Source of the DNA: Prosapia bicincta
Lineage: Eukaryota; Arthropoda; Insecta; Hemiptera; Cercopidae
Reading direction: 5' to 3'
Assembly: GCA_036971475.1 (NCBI GenBank)
Contig: JBAIZL010000002.1
Coordinates: forward strand, 128,976,033-129,040,032
Length of the DNA: 64,000 nt
Part shown: in pieces, positions 26,198 through 37,658 of the stretch
How positions within the stretch are numbered: the first letter of the stretch is position 1
Layout: the number at the start of each line of letters is the position of its first letter
The notes under the pieces: model-generated
What the model was told of the DNA's origin: nothing
Seen by the model: only the letters and a program-made list of their open reading frames with translations
The model's database searches: none
Translations under genes and position numbers: made by a program

Positions 26198-27249
26198 GAT
26201 GTTTGCTAATTGAATAGTGCTGTTTTATAAATAAAAACATTTACGTTGTATTTATAATATTAGGATAAATTTTCCAAACATTCTATAAATAAGACAAAAA
26301 GAATAGTGGTTAAAACCCGGTTTAATATTGCCAACAGAAATTTAATCTCAATACACAAACCTTTTCAATATGAAGTAATTGTTGAGGAATTGCTGCAATA
26401 ACCTATACCGCATTTATAAAAGCTGTATTAAATAAAAGGCTCTAAGTGCCCATAAAAAATTAAAAATTCACCAAATGTTATATCAGTCAGCTTAAACATC
26501 TATTATGATTTCAGAACTACAACGGGATTTCTTATAATGCTCAAACACATTGTTATTATACAAAAAGTTTTTAAGCTGATCACAATTTTCTAATAAAGAA
26601 CTAAAACTTGTTTAAAAAGTATTTCCCCATCTGCATCAAGTTACAGTTATTATTTGCCACTAAAAAGAATAATTTTATACAATTTAAAATATATAACAAA
26701 CATGCCCTGTTTTATTACATGTGAGGATTTTATTTTTTAATCCACTATTGCTTATAAGTGTGTACCAAGTAATAATTGTGTAAATTATAACTAAGTAAAA
26801 CGTAATTTTTCTGAAAAATATATTCTTGAATGTAAAAGTAATAACTTTCAAAGTAACATCAAAAAGTTATTATAGAAATTATTTTCATTTTTATGGAAAA
26901 TATGGTAAAAGTAAACTTCAAAGATTCGTCATTGGCAACTCAACAACTGAATAATTTAGAGAAATATTAATAGAGTTGGTGTTTATTCATTCATACATAC
27001 CATTAGAGACTAAATGGTTGATTGAACATTAAGAAAGTTTACATTCTATTTTTTTTTTTTTAACCCATCCTATTTGGATATTTTGTAGCTATATTTTAAT
27101 ATAGGCATGTAGTAGTGTTTTATAATGTGTATTTAAACTGTTTTTATTAAGCCTTGAACCTATATTGAATTTTATTTAAGTTATATCTGGTGCGTAATTT
27201 AACATTTCAGTTTTGCAATGTTACTCTTAATAAGGTTGTATAATCATAC
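26198..27249. other. No gene seen
   Basis: AT-rich; a short piece at 27085-27125 resembles the MITE 2 core. Nothing else. Confidence 0.4.
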
Positions 27250-27690
27250 ATAACTAAGTGAATACGTAAGGGTTTACTTGTTGACGCCTTTCAAAACAAT
27301 CGTTGCTTTTACGAAGCAAGGTCTGTACTGGCGGCATCACGCTAGGCACAAAGGTTGTCAGGATGAGATTTATGAGTGTAGAAAGGTAGGGTTAAGTTGG
27401 TTGTGTGTTATGTAATAGAACACAGTGTGGGCTTCAAAATGTGTGTGGTCGTTTAATGTTTTCTTTATCTGTAGCGTAGTTGTATATATTGTATTTTTCT
27501 AAAGTTGTTAGTTTTTTTACATTTTTATAATATGTAAAGAATGTTTAAATTAGTGTGTGTCTCAGTGTTGTATAGCTGGATTTTGAGTTTGGTTTCTTTG
27601 GGTAATTTGTTCTTCGAAGCGTGTGTAGAATGACCTATCGGTTCGACCTGGGACACTCGTTACATGTTAATTTGTAAGTACCGGATAGGT
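27250..27690 (-). mobile_element. Penelope-like element 3' fragment (GIY-YIG remnants plus family F tail)
   Basis: On the minus strand, from about 27690 down, degraded frames read 'YKLTCNECPRS', 'RSFYTRFEEQI', then 'LEKYNIYNYATDKENIKRPH' and 'HFEAHTVF'. This is the PLE endonuclease core and its usual C-terminal extension. It is followed at 27325-27250 by the family F terminal repeat (GGCGTCAACAAGTAAACCC, TTACGTATTCACTTAG). The copy assigns family F repeats to PLEs. It lacks the reverse transcriptase and has many stops and frameshifts. Confidence 0.7.
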
Positions 27691-28296
27691 TGTATTTGTC
27701 AATTTTGTAATGTTTTTATGATTTTTAAAATAGTCATAAATGTCTGACCAGTTGATACGCGAAGACAATTTTTCAAAAAAATTTTTGAATGAAGCTTATG
27801 CAGTTGCATAACTTTTTGAGCTGAGTGACATTTCTTACCTTCAACAAGCGTTAACAGCATTGTAAAAGAGGCTGCAGCATTACTCCATGAAACGTTTATT
27901 TTTACTTGAACTATTTCTTCGTCTGTTGATTTACTGTCAGCTGTTGTTTCTTTTGTGATTGCCCTTATTAAATCTTCATCAGTTACATTGTGTGATGCAT
28001 CTGTGTTTTCAAATTAAGGTACCCACTCTTCAATATTGTTTTGAGAAACATTCCTTAAAAGGATTTCAAGTTGGAAGATTTTGTATGCTGCTAATCAGGA
28101 GATCCTCTATTGGATTTCTTTTACTTGTGTCCACTTCTTCCGTTACTAAATTTGGTGATAATTTATTCAAAGTTAACACTATCACACTTTTATCGCTCAT
28201 TGTTATTAAAGTACGTAAACAGTAAAACTACAACTTAAATGATAAATCGAACGTTCTATGAACACAACTAACATGATACTTACTTCTTACTTCTTA
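27691..28296. other. Downstream flank of the non-LTR element; no gene
   Basis: Probably includes the 3' untranslated end of the minus-strand retrotransposon that follows. Just after its stop codon there is a short AAGAAGTAAGAAGTAAG-like tandem tail (about 28280-28297), as at the 3' ends of some non-LTR families. Confidence 0.4.
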
Positions 28297-29665
28297 TTAC
28301 GAGCTTCCAAGGTTGGCCTCGATGGCTCGATGTCTCCTATACACACACTCTGCCAATGGCCAGAAACAACTTTCTTTCAAGATTCTGTCCAGGGTACATT
28401 TCCGTCCTAGATGTTTTAACAAGGGACTCCTTGTTGCTGCTGTTACAGGACACTTCAAAAGTATGTGCTCTAATGTTTCCTCTTCTTGCTTGCACACTCC
28501 ACAGATAGAGTCGTTAGTAATATGAAACCTTTTCAAATATGTATTGTTGACAATGTGTCCCGTACGAGCTCGTGCCGCAAAAGATGCCACTGAACGTGAT
28601 AATGACTTGAAGATCTTTGGATCATTAGGTTGTTTTTGTAATGAATAATATTCGCGCCCAGTATTGCATTCTCTCCATTTCTTTCTCCAACAGATGTGAG
28701 ATTCTTTATCAACTGCCTCTTTGCAATTAGTTAAGGAGTTACAACTTTCAGGAGATGGAAACAAGTTGCAAGACTCCTTGGCAGATCTGTCAGCTTCCTC
28801 ATTCCCAGGAACACCACAATGACTGGGGATCCATTGAAATACAATATTTTTCTGTTCTAAGTTTTTTAACAATTTAGTTATTTCAGATGTTCGAAAATGG
28901 TAGTCTGTAGTGTGCTGTACTTGAAGGGCCGACCTGGAATCGGTGAGAATGCAGATGTTCTGTGCATCCATAGTATTGCTAAAAACCAAAGCAGCATTTA
29001 AGGCCATCAATTCAGCATTCATGCTTGAAGAGGAATCGCAGGGCACATAGTAATCCTCGTTTAATTCTGGACAATGAAAAGCTGCACCTCCCCTATGGTT
29101 CTCTTTATCAACGGAACCATCTGTGTAGATTTTTACAAAGTTGTTATATGTGGTGTTTATCAATTCCATAGCGACAGATTTTAGTAGGTGAGGTGAATCT
29201 TCTTTTGTGAGTGAACCAGGAATTTCAAGATTGGTTTTTATTGGGATTCGAAGCCAGGGTTGTTGTTCCAAAACAACTGGATTTTTTCCTGATTCCATTG
29301 TGTTTAATGATTCGCAGGGTTTGTTATGATGGTAGAACAGTGACTGTCGGATGTTAGTTACCAATGCAATGTTAGAAAGAGTGTTAAGTGAAATTGCTTT
29401 CATCTGAAAATGTTTCTTCCACATTCTGTTTTTTATATATTAGTCAAAGGGCATGACTGACAGTTCAATTTCCATAGACTGTATACTTGTGGTTTTTGGA
29501 CAAGCCAAACAAATCCTCAGAGATGAGTTCTGTAAAATTTGTAATTTTCGAATATGAGTTTCAGCTGTTCCACCCCAAACTTCACAACAATACATGATTT
29601 TTGATCTTACAAAGGACAAATAAAAATTCCTTAATATATGTGTATCTGCTCCCCATGCCCTGCTG
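28297..29665 (-). pseudogene. Non-LTR retrotransposon ORF2, C-terminal part (RT end, RNase H, zinc knuckle)
   Basis: Minus-strand remnant of a reverse-transcriptase polyprotein. The first part (29665 to about 29440) reads 'ASRAWGADTHILRNFYLSFV', then CCEVWGGTAETHIRKLQ, the usual end of the RT domain. One in-frame TAA near 29440 interrupts it. The frame then continues unbroken for 375 codons. That part holds an RNase H domain with its four acidic positions visible: YTDGS (D), NAELMALNAAL (E), TDSRSAL (D), and WIPSHCGVPGNEEADRSAKE (final D). A CCHC-like knuckle CGVCKQEEETLEHILLKCP and the terminus EANLGSS follow. RNase H removes RNA from the DNA hybrid during retrotransposition and is typical of the I/Jockey-like insect groups. 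The 5' part is missing. A single stop over about 450 codons suggests a fairly young copy. Confidence 0.88.
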
Positions 29666-31084
29666 GCTATAACTTAATGATACCAACACGGACAATCAAA
29701 ACAATCTATAAGTAGCTTACATATTGACATCTGTTTTGTACTATAATTCTTATAAGTCACATCTTGTAACAACAAGGAAGGGTACTGTACTGATTTGTTT
29801 GGGAAAATGTGCCGGGCAATAGAGCGTTCCGGATGATAGGATGCCATATGAAACAGCTTTTACTATATTGATAAATATTAATTTTCTGTAATATAGTACT
29901 TAGTTTGATTAAGAAACTTTGATTTTATTCAGAACTGTGCATAGTTTATATAATTAACTAAAGACAAAAAATAAGATCTAATAAGTTCCATAATAAAATT
30001 AATATATGTACTATAGTTTTAGTTAATTGTTTAGTTTCAAGAGTATATTTAGAAGTAATTATTCTGGTGTTAGGGTTTTATTTTTTGTTTAAATAATTCT
30101 TATTTCTTTGTTGCTTAGGAGAATAATTAATAACTACATCATGTTTACCAATTTCATCTGTACAGGAGTTGAATGTTTATTTAAATTAATTATTTTTTTA
30201 TAATAATTACCTTTCTCCACCACTTTTGATTTTCTCCCTTTTCACAAGAGTTATTAAACAATACAACTGAGATAATAAAATAGTTTGAAATGTAGGAATA
30301 AAAAAATAGTCATTTTGAAAAAAATTCAAACCCAACCTAACCTAAATGTAGTAAGACACATTAAACAATATAAACTGAATGTTTCCCTATTTAGAAAAAA
30401 ATATTTTATATAGCATTAAATAATTATATAGATATTTGATGTAGAATATCAAGTTATGATAGCTTTGGTTATAAAAAATAATTACTTTGTTAACAATTAT
30501 CATGTCTGTAGGAAAGGGTTAATTTTGAAAGGAGAAAGTTAAATTTTTACCTAAACCTACTACAACTCTATCTTTTCTTGTTATTTTCAATATTTATGTA
30601 ACCACCTTAAAAAATCTGGCTGAAGAGCTCTTTTACAGGCAGTGTTACTGACTATTGAAGACAGGAATAATGACTGAATTGGACAACAGAATAAAACTGT
30701 AATGGCCTAGGAGTTCAGTATGATATTGAAACACTTTTCATTGCCCTTGATATTTCATCTCTGGTGTTTCGTCCAGGTGTTAGTTCTGAGAGGGACTTGG
30801 TGTCCTCCATACTATCTTAGTCAAAACAACAAAATGCAAATTAGTAACTATTATTCATAACAATCATAGGCATAACTTGGATATATCTATGAGAGGTGCT
30901 CTTTTGTATATGACAATGGACAAGTGAAAGATCTTTTCTTTATTTAATACCATGCAGTATAGCCTTTACCGTTAATATTGTCTGAATTCACAATTCTTTT
31001 AATATCCATCCACATGACCAGGTAAAAACTTGCAATATTGGTGTTCTATGTCTTGAGGCTTTTTAAACAATAGTTTTTATTGAT
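29666..31084. other. No gene seen
   Basis: AT-rich. Possibly further decayed RT sequence upstream of the non-LTR fragment up to about 29760 (minus), but stops are frequent. Confidence 0.35.
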
Positions 31085-31145
31085 ATCAGCAAAAAAAATC
31101 ACTACTTACTGATATTTTCAGCAGATGCGTTTCGTACTACTGTTA
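31085..31145 (-). mobile_element. PLE-type terminal-repeat fragment (family I)
   Basis: On the minus strand ACGAAACGCATCTGCTGAAA followed by TATCAGTAAGTAGTGATT matches the 3' end of the Penelope-like element at 34555-34625 (AAAACGAGTGTGCTGAAAAT, TTTCAGTAAGTAGTGG). GAAAC and a possible UC cleavage base are present, but I could not place a hammerhead box. Confidence 0.5.
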
Positions 31146-31169
31146 GTTCAAAATGTATTTCCCTGTGAT

Positions 31170-31650
31170 AAGTAGTTCCCAAATTATTCAATTTATTGAT
31201 TTTGCAATTTCATTGATGACATATTTTTTGTATTTTGGCTTATTATTAGGGCTTGTATTTTGGTTGTAGCAATTCGACTTTCAACATTGTTTCATCTGAA
31301 AAGATTCCTTTCTCCGTCAAACACTCAGATTTGTTTCTTATTCCAGCGGAGCATAGGTAAATGTTCTACTTGTACAGAATAAACGGGAGCGTTGTCCATT
31401 ACTGTAAAGCAGTTTTTGTCCAATTTCTTTATTATCGTGGAAAACCATTCTTTAAAATATTCACCATTCATTTCTGAATGGTAGTCAGTATCTGATTTTG
31501 ATTTAAAAAAATGAACAGTCCATTTTCTACAAAATGTTTTTGTGACCCAATATGAGTGACAATAAGTCTTTTATCTTTCCCTTATGAATATTTTAAACCA
31601 GCCAACAGCACTGGGAAAAGCATCTTTACTCTATAACAGACTGATCTATC
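31170..31650 (-). pseudogene. DDE_3-type transposase remnant (Tc1/mariner-IS630 related)
   Basis: Minus-strand frames with one frameshift read 'VTHIGSQKHFVENGLFIF', then 'KSDTDYHSEMNGEYFKEWF', 'VMDNAPVYSVQVEHLP', 'EKGIFSDETMLKVELL', and 'YKKYVINEIAKSI'. The pattern (G..GF.....F......DYH.EMN...F..WF, then V-MDNAP-YHS) is the catalytic half of a family of insect transposases with a DDE_3 fold. The D of VMDNAP would be the second catalytic aspartate. In the usual YHS motif the H is replaced by Y...S here. No terminal repeats could be defined. Decayed and not functional. Confidence 0.65.
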
Positions 31651-31699
31651 TGTCCAAACCAGCCAGTACAGAAATAACTAGAGGGAACATGGGTATTCT

Positions 31700-33660
31700 C
31701 TTAACCTTGGTGAAGCAAGATCTGCCATCTTAGTGAGGTATCTGGGAAAACAAGACTTGACTACTGACCAAGTTAAATAGTTTGAGCATCACTCCAACAG
31801 CATTTTAAACCTGTTACCATTGTCAGAAAATTATAAAATTTGGTTTCATTGTAATATATAATACAGGGATTATGATAATGAAAACTTTAAATTTTATAAA
31901 ATAGTTCTCTTAAAAGGACATTAAATTAAAACCTCTCTAAATGGAATTACAGTTTAACATAAAAAAGCCATTCATTGAAGTTTAAAAAAAAATTTTTGGT
32001 CAGAAAAATTATGTCAGTGGGAAAGTTCCAAATTTTATTTCTTTAAAAAAAATATTTTGTTAGGATCATCAGTTTGATTGTGGTGTTGGTGTATTCGAGC
32101 GCACACATTAGGTATTATTGTCCGAGATTGTGACATGCTAATGCAAATAAATAACCATACTGTGTGCTGGTGGGTTAATCATGTTAAGTTATTTGTTTAG
32201 TCGATTGAATCTGTATCATGTTATCTTAATTAATCTTCCTTACAAAATGTACTTAATGAAAAACAAATGACTAAAATACTTTCCCAGTTTTGCCCTGTTG
32301 TAAAAATATGTATACTTGTCTGACGTTGTCTAAGTCACTGAAAAAAATAGAATTGCTATATACATTAATACAATTTATTAAAAATACATTTTAAATATTA
32401 CTGGCCTAAAAAAGTTATTGTTTTGGGAACATGTCTAATTTTTTCTAAATGCAACTTTGAATTAAAGTTTTTACAATAATAGTGTAACCTTACATTAAAA
32501 TACTTTTATACATTCAGATTTTATAGTAGGTAAAAATGATTTAAATCTACATCTTGTTTATAGAAATGTCCTGAAATATTATGAAACAAATCTTGCCCAA
32601 TGCATCTTTTCAAAACTGTCAATGTGATTTTATTAATAATTTGGTTTTTTTACTGGCCGATACTACTAGGCAAGTGAGCCTTGTCTGACAGCGATTTGAC
32701 ATTCTCTACTAAGGTGACTCATCGCATGAGGCCGCCATCTTGGTGGGGGCAGCTGCGAAAGTTTGCTTCAGCCACCTAGCTACAATGTCCTCTCTAGTTA
32801 TTTCTTTGCTCACTGGTCCAAACCCATCTTTGATTTTGTATGACCGGCATTGACCCAGGTTTTGTTCAAATAATAAATTATTCGACCTTTGTTGCAATAG
32901 GTTATTTTTCCAAAGTAATCTCTTCTCTATAGAATAATATCTTTTTTTATCCAACATCATGCTTTTACGGTTACGTTTCTCGCACCTGAAATTAAGATTT
33001 TTTAAAGAGTGAAACAAAGTGGTTCGTCTTAGTTAAGTAAGACGAGCTGTTCGCTAGTATTAACTATATATATAGTACTTTATTCAATATCAGAAGTCTA
33101 TTGCTAAAAAATAATTTACCTACTGTTCTCTTCGCTGTTTTTACAAAGTTATCCATAATATTGCCCTTAGTTTTTGTTTTGGGTTTTTTTTGGCTGGTCA
33201 CTTGAACGTACCATTTTTTTCTTTTCTTTGACAATTGGAGAAACGCTTTGAGCAGAAACTCCTGCAGATATTGCTTCTCTCTGCTCAATGCCACTGATAT
33301 GTTATTCTATGTCTCATTCATTAAATTTTTATTAAGATGTTAAATAACATCTCTTTACCCATAGTATATTACTTACTCTTGTTTATTTTGTTTGCAGATA
33401 ATGACATTGCTTAAAATGTAATCCTTAAAATTCAACCAAACCACAAACATAAAAAAACTATTGTAAATTATTCCACGGTAACTCACTACTAAAAAATGTT
33501 GCACACATGAGAAAATATAACACTGAATGTTTCTAGACTAAACGTTAACTAGGTGTCAGAACATTTCATATTGGTCACATGGTCTCGCAGCCAATAAGAT
33601 TGCCGGGTATCTTATGTTGATGTGAATAGTTTGTCACTCGCTGTCGTAAACACATTATTA
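31700..33660. other. No supported gene; two weak minus-strand frames
   Basis: Minus-strand frames at 32709-33017 (102 codons, basic, KRNRKSMMLDKKR) and 33064-33294 (76 codons, Lys-rich) lie close together and might be fragments of one decayed element, but I recognise no domain. The rest is AT-rich. Confidence 0.3.
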
Positions 33661-33663
33661 ATA

Positions 33664-34660
33664 GACAGTAGATCAGTGTATTGTTCAATGCTGCGAGTCA
33701 CGGACTATTGCTGTAAATACAATCAATTTTCTAGATTTCACAATCATAAAACAAAACAACAAACACACATTTAAAGTATACAGAAAGCTCACCACCACAG
33801 ACAGATTTATACATAACACTTCTAACACCCCATTCAACACAAACACGCCCACTTTCAACTCTATGATACATGGACTAATCAACATGCTCATAAACAGCAT
33901 AGACAGAATAAACAAAAACACAATAAAATAAATATCCCATAGAAACGGATACAAACACACGCTAATAGATAACATAATATGCAAAAAACAACACAACAAT
34001 ATTACACAAAAACACATAACATCATATCACAACACATCACAGAAAATACCTGCCGTATCCCACAAACTCAACTCATTCAGTAAACTCATACAAAGTCGCC
34101 TATAAAACATCTATAAAAAACACCTATACCACACTAAAACACTATAGAACAAATACTACAGAGCAAGAGTTACAAGGGCACATGTAATGACTACTCTAGC
34201 TTCTACATAGGTCAGACAGAGAGAAACATTACCACATGATGCAAGGAACACATAAAAAACAACCCAAATAAAATTTTGCCATTCACATACAGAACACACA
34301 CATATACACCTACATTAACACTAATCTAAAGTTCTTCATTTCATAAAAAAAACAACAAACTAAATACGACAAAACTACAAAATACACAAAAAAATACTAC
34401 AAGTTCTAAACAGTAAAAGACGCCCACAATCAAATATATTTGAACATAATTAACTACTAATCTATGAACAGTGACACTATTAAACACTAATCCACCACAG
34501 ACTCACAATAATACAACACACCTAAGCAATAGTCATCTCGTGACTCACAACATTGAATAATGTACTGATCTAGTGCAAAACGAGTGTGCTGAAAATTTTC
34601 AGTAAGTAGTGGTTATTTTTGCCAAGTGATATGAATGTAAATGATGACCAGGTTTTTTTG
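33664..34660 (+). mobile_element. Penelope-like element with RT end, linker and GIY-YIG remnants, flanked by inverted repeats
   Basis: After a left inverted repeat (about 33664-33715) the + strand reads the C-terminal part of a PLE reverse transcriptase: 'NFLDFTIIKQNNKHTF', then 'YRKLTTTDRFIHNTSNTPFN' and 'FNSMIHGLINM' (33720-33930). The linker 'NGYKHTLIDNIICKKQ' follows. A GIY-YIG core remains near 34160-34250 (FYIGQT, then an interrupted KEHIKNNPNKI). The right repeat (about 34522-34575) is the inverse of the left: CAATAGTC...GTGACTC...CATTGAA.AAT-TACTGATCTA. A partial inverted copy of the 3' repeat at the 5' end is a known PLE arrangement. Several stops make it dead. A long minus-strand frame over 33685-34017 is only its shadow. 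Confidence 0.78.
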
Positions 34661-34874
34661 AGAAAACTTCAGCTATCTTCAGATGTTTATTTTTTTTAAA
34701 CTTAAATTATATTTTATGAAGAATCTTGGTTATCGATGATATGCTCAACTGACTTTGTTTACATTTTAAACAAATATTAATGTGGAAAATAAATTAATAT
34801 ATTCATTGAGTTGCATTTGTAATAACAAGCCTTTTGAATCCTCTTTCTATAAATTTATTTAATCAATAGACTGT

Positions 34875-36577
34875 TAATTGAGGCACTGAGATGCAAAGAG
34901 GTGCAAGTGACAAAAGTAAGATTTTGTGTAAAACTGGTTCAAAGTTTAAATCTTATTGTAAATTCTACTTATGTTTTTTGCAAATTCTATCTACACACTT
35001 TATTTTTTCATGTATTTAGTTGTTTAAATATGCAGTATAAAATAAATATAATGGAAAATTAGGGGAGGGTAATTTTTGTTTAATTACCCTGCAATCACTT
35101 ACACCCTTTTACTTCCAAACATGTTACTTACACCCCTTTGCAACTGAAGAATAAGGCATATTTTGTTGGTTATAAAACACCTGTTGAATATAAAAATGAA
35201 AATAATGTATTACTTTTTATATACAAAGTTAATCTGAGTCATACATTTTATCTTGTTCTTCGTCAGAGAAGCCAGGGAAGGGATTTTCATGAGAAGTAGA
35301 TGGGACTGCCTTGTCATGTCCTTCTTGCCTCATGTCCTTGTTGTTCTTTGTTCCTTTCTTCTCTTTCGTCTTGTTTCCTTTTTCTTTTGGGGGGGGTCTT
35401 ACTGCTTTGGATTTTTTCTTCGCATGTTTAAGTTCTTGATAGAATTTGTGGTTAATGGGTGGCAAAAACTGAAAAAGAGACTGCAGGTCCTTGTACTTTT
35501 CAGTCGAGATAGTTGGTGGCTGTTCGTAGAGTGGTTTTAAAGTAAAGTTCGTTGAAGGCCGCCCAGTTTTGGGTTTGGTCATGTTAAATTCTGAGAAAGG
35601 TAAGTCCTCATCTACTGATAATTTATAGTAAACTGTCAAAGGGTCTGTTTTTTTGAATCGAAGCCAATGAAATTTGCGGCGGAAAAGAAATCTTCTGTAC
35701 TCATCTTTACAACCTGGAACTTCCTGTTTGAATTTGCCACTGCTGAAACCCAATCATGAGGCACAAAATCATACTGCAAATTTTTCTTTGCCTTTTCGAT
35801 TATTCTGAAATCTTGGTCGCACTCCATGTAAGAATGCCCTGCTACCAAGAATTTGTGATCCTTACAATATGCATATGCTATCACCTCAATGTTTGTATTC
35901 CTTACAATATACATCCAGAATCGAGCAATATACTGATTTTTGTTTTGCCCCCCACAGTTGTCGCTTAAAGCTATGAGGTGCTTAACTGAAGGTGGTAAAT
36001 TTTGAACAAATTTCAACAAACATGATGCAATTTCTTGTGATCATCTTGAGGCTTCACCCTCGTGCCACATGAACATGGATGAGTGCTTTCTACCAAGGTC
36101 ATGTATGTCAAGATTATGAGTCCAAAGTTGCCTTGCAACTCTTTGTATACTCTATTGCAAGTTAATACGGAAGTAGGCTAAGTTTTTTGTAGGTCAAAAC
36201 AAATCGCTATCTTCAGCAAGCTTTTTAGCTTCTGTCTTTGCAGCTCTAGGTTTTTCTGCTGTTCTAAAGTGAACTTCTTTGAGGGCTTTGTATTTTTCAA
36301 CATCATTAATGGCAATTTTAATTTGGTTTTCACCCCACTAAAGCATTTTGTTAAGAGGCAAACAGGTGTAAGTGCACCTAACCCCCTCTCCTGCTAAACA
36401 AAATGAAGCTTTCAATTAGTAGTTCTTCTTTACACCGCTAAATATCAGCACATGTCAGGGTTAGCACTTATATCTCTTTGCCAACAAATAAAACAATGTA
36501 TCCCCTATCATTTGCACTGGTTATCTCTGAATTTTAATTTTTGTCACTTGCACCCCTTTGCATCTCAGTGCCTCAAT
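34875..36577. mobile_element. DNA transposon with about 40-bp terminal inverted repeats
   Basis: The left end GAGGCACTGAGATGCAAAGA (then GGTGCAAGTGACAAAA) is mirrored at the right (TTTTGTCACTTGCACCCC then TTTGCATCTCAGTGCCTC). Outside the repeats AATT flanks both sides and may be the target duplication. The repeat sequence also recurs internally near 35085-35140 and 36370 (CACTTACACCCCTTTGC-like, GGTGTAAGTGCACC-like) as sub-terminal motifs. It contains the broken transposase-like gene described next. About 1.7 kb in all. Confidence 0.8.
35229..36350 (-). pseudogene. Transposase-like gene with 'DNCGGQNKN' motif (DUF7869-like), frameshifted
   Basis: Minus-strand coding remnant filling the TIR element. 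The upstream part (36350 to about 36020) is degraded but readable: FDLQKT, then LPTSVLTCNRVY-like and 'THPCSC', and 'RGSQE'-like pieces. Then comes an intact stretch (36019-35636): VKHLIALSDNCGGQNKN, FWMYIVRNTN, 'HKFLVAGHSYMECDQDFRII' and EKAKK. The SDNCGGQNKN and GHSYMECDQDFR motifs are the hallmark of a widespread arthropod protein family (DUF7869-like) thought to be of transposon origin; the D and E residues could be catalytic, which is inference. A run of seven A (minus strand, about 35649-35655) carries a one-base frameshift; the other frame continues from KKTDPLTVYYKLSVDEDLPF to a Lys-rich tail and stop at 35229. Not functional as it stands. Confidence 0.7.
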
Positions 36578-36581
36578 TGTA

Positions 36582-37147
36582 AAAGTAGAAAAATATTATT
36601 AAATAATACATAGGCTAACCTGATCTACCTCTTTTCTAACACCACTTCTATCATTTTACTAATAAATTTAATAATTTTTAATTAGGAGGGCATTATATAT
36701 TAATCTGTACTTTAAATGGCTCTCCACAATCATGTAGAACAGTATTAATTTCAGAATTTAATATGAAAAAAAGAAAGATTTTATGTATTAGTCGTTTGAG
36801 GAAGAGAGTGTTTTACTATTCAGATAAATTACCCAAATGTTCATGAAGGATCAATAGCAGCTCTTGCATATTTACACTGACAATAATAAAAAATTCTGCT
36901 TACATCACTTGTCTGGGAGAGGGAAAACGTATTTGAAATAACTATAGTAGTTATATATTTTTCTGTTTGTTCCTATGTTATTGATATCAGATTCGAAGTA
37001 TTTGAATGCACACCATCAATAAACAGTTACCACTCTGCAATGAGAGAGTGTTGACAAATTATTGACACTTTACATTACATCTGAGAAAACGCTTAAAAAA
37101 TATAAAAACTTCTTTTTAAGGTAAAAGTTTCAGTCCAAAAGCTCTCT
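36582..37147. other. No gene seen
   Basis: AT-rich with no recognisable feature. Confidence 0.4.
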
Positions 37148-37151
37148 TTAA

Positions 37152-37654
37152 GCCTTTGAATAGCATTCACATACCAGTACGTAAGATCAAGTTATGGCCA
37201 GTGGGAGCATTCCCATATATGTACGCTCAACCATTTCTCTCAGATCAGCATTGCCGTATGTTTATGAGTTTTTTTCTGTGTATTGTGCTGCATCATAAAT
37301 TGAATATTTGCAACTATTTGGACAATAAATACTACACAGAGTACATAGTCATCATTCTTTTGTGTCCAAAGTTTATAAATTTTCCCACATATTTACAGAT
37401 CGTTTCCAAGTTTGAGCTGTATTTCACAATCAATAAGTATTTTACAAAAATTAACAAATAATTTTAGCAACAAAGTTGTCAATAAACGTAAGGTAAAGTC
37501 TGGTTAACATGAAAAAATAAGTGAATAAAACAAATATTACTGTAATTTAAATGATTAGAAAAAAATTTAAAAAAAGAAAAAGTGTAAAAATCTTTAAAAA
37601 ATATGTTGCTCCCAGGGGCATTATCAGGGCAGGCACATGTTGCTAATCAAAGAG
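37152..37654. mobile_element. piggyBac-like non-autonomous element, family 1, copy 1
   Basis: Ends GCCTTTGAATAGC (left) and GCTAATCAAAGAG (right) form terminal inverted repeats and are flanked on both sides by TTAA (37148-37151, 37655-37658), the piggyBac target. It shares the subterminal GCAACATGTGCCTGCCCTGA region and interior blocks (for example ATGTACGCTCAACC versus ATGTACGTTCTACC) with the copy at 62432-63058 in the opposite orientation. The frame at 37156-37461 is repeat sequence without transposase motifs. Confidence 0.85.
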
Positions 37655-37658
37655 TTAA

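Noticed and set aside
32709..33294. Two Lys/Arg-rich minus-strand frames as a host gene
   Set aside because: No domain, no splice logic linking them, and they lie among transposon relics.
33664..33715. Possible hammerhead in the inverted ends of the 33.7-34.6 kb PLE
   Set aside because: CTGATC is followed by no stem II and GAAA in a consistent position, so I report only the inverted repeat.
33685..34017. Hydrophobic 110-codon minus-strand frame, membrane-protein-like
   Set aside because: Antisense shadow of the Penelope-like reverse transcriptase remnant on the + strand.
35253..35540. 95-codon + strand hydrophobic frame
   Set aside because: Antisense to the transposase-like gene; no independent support.
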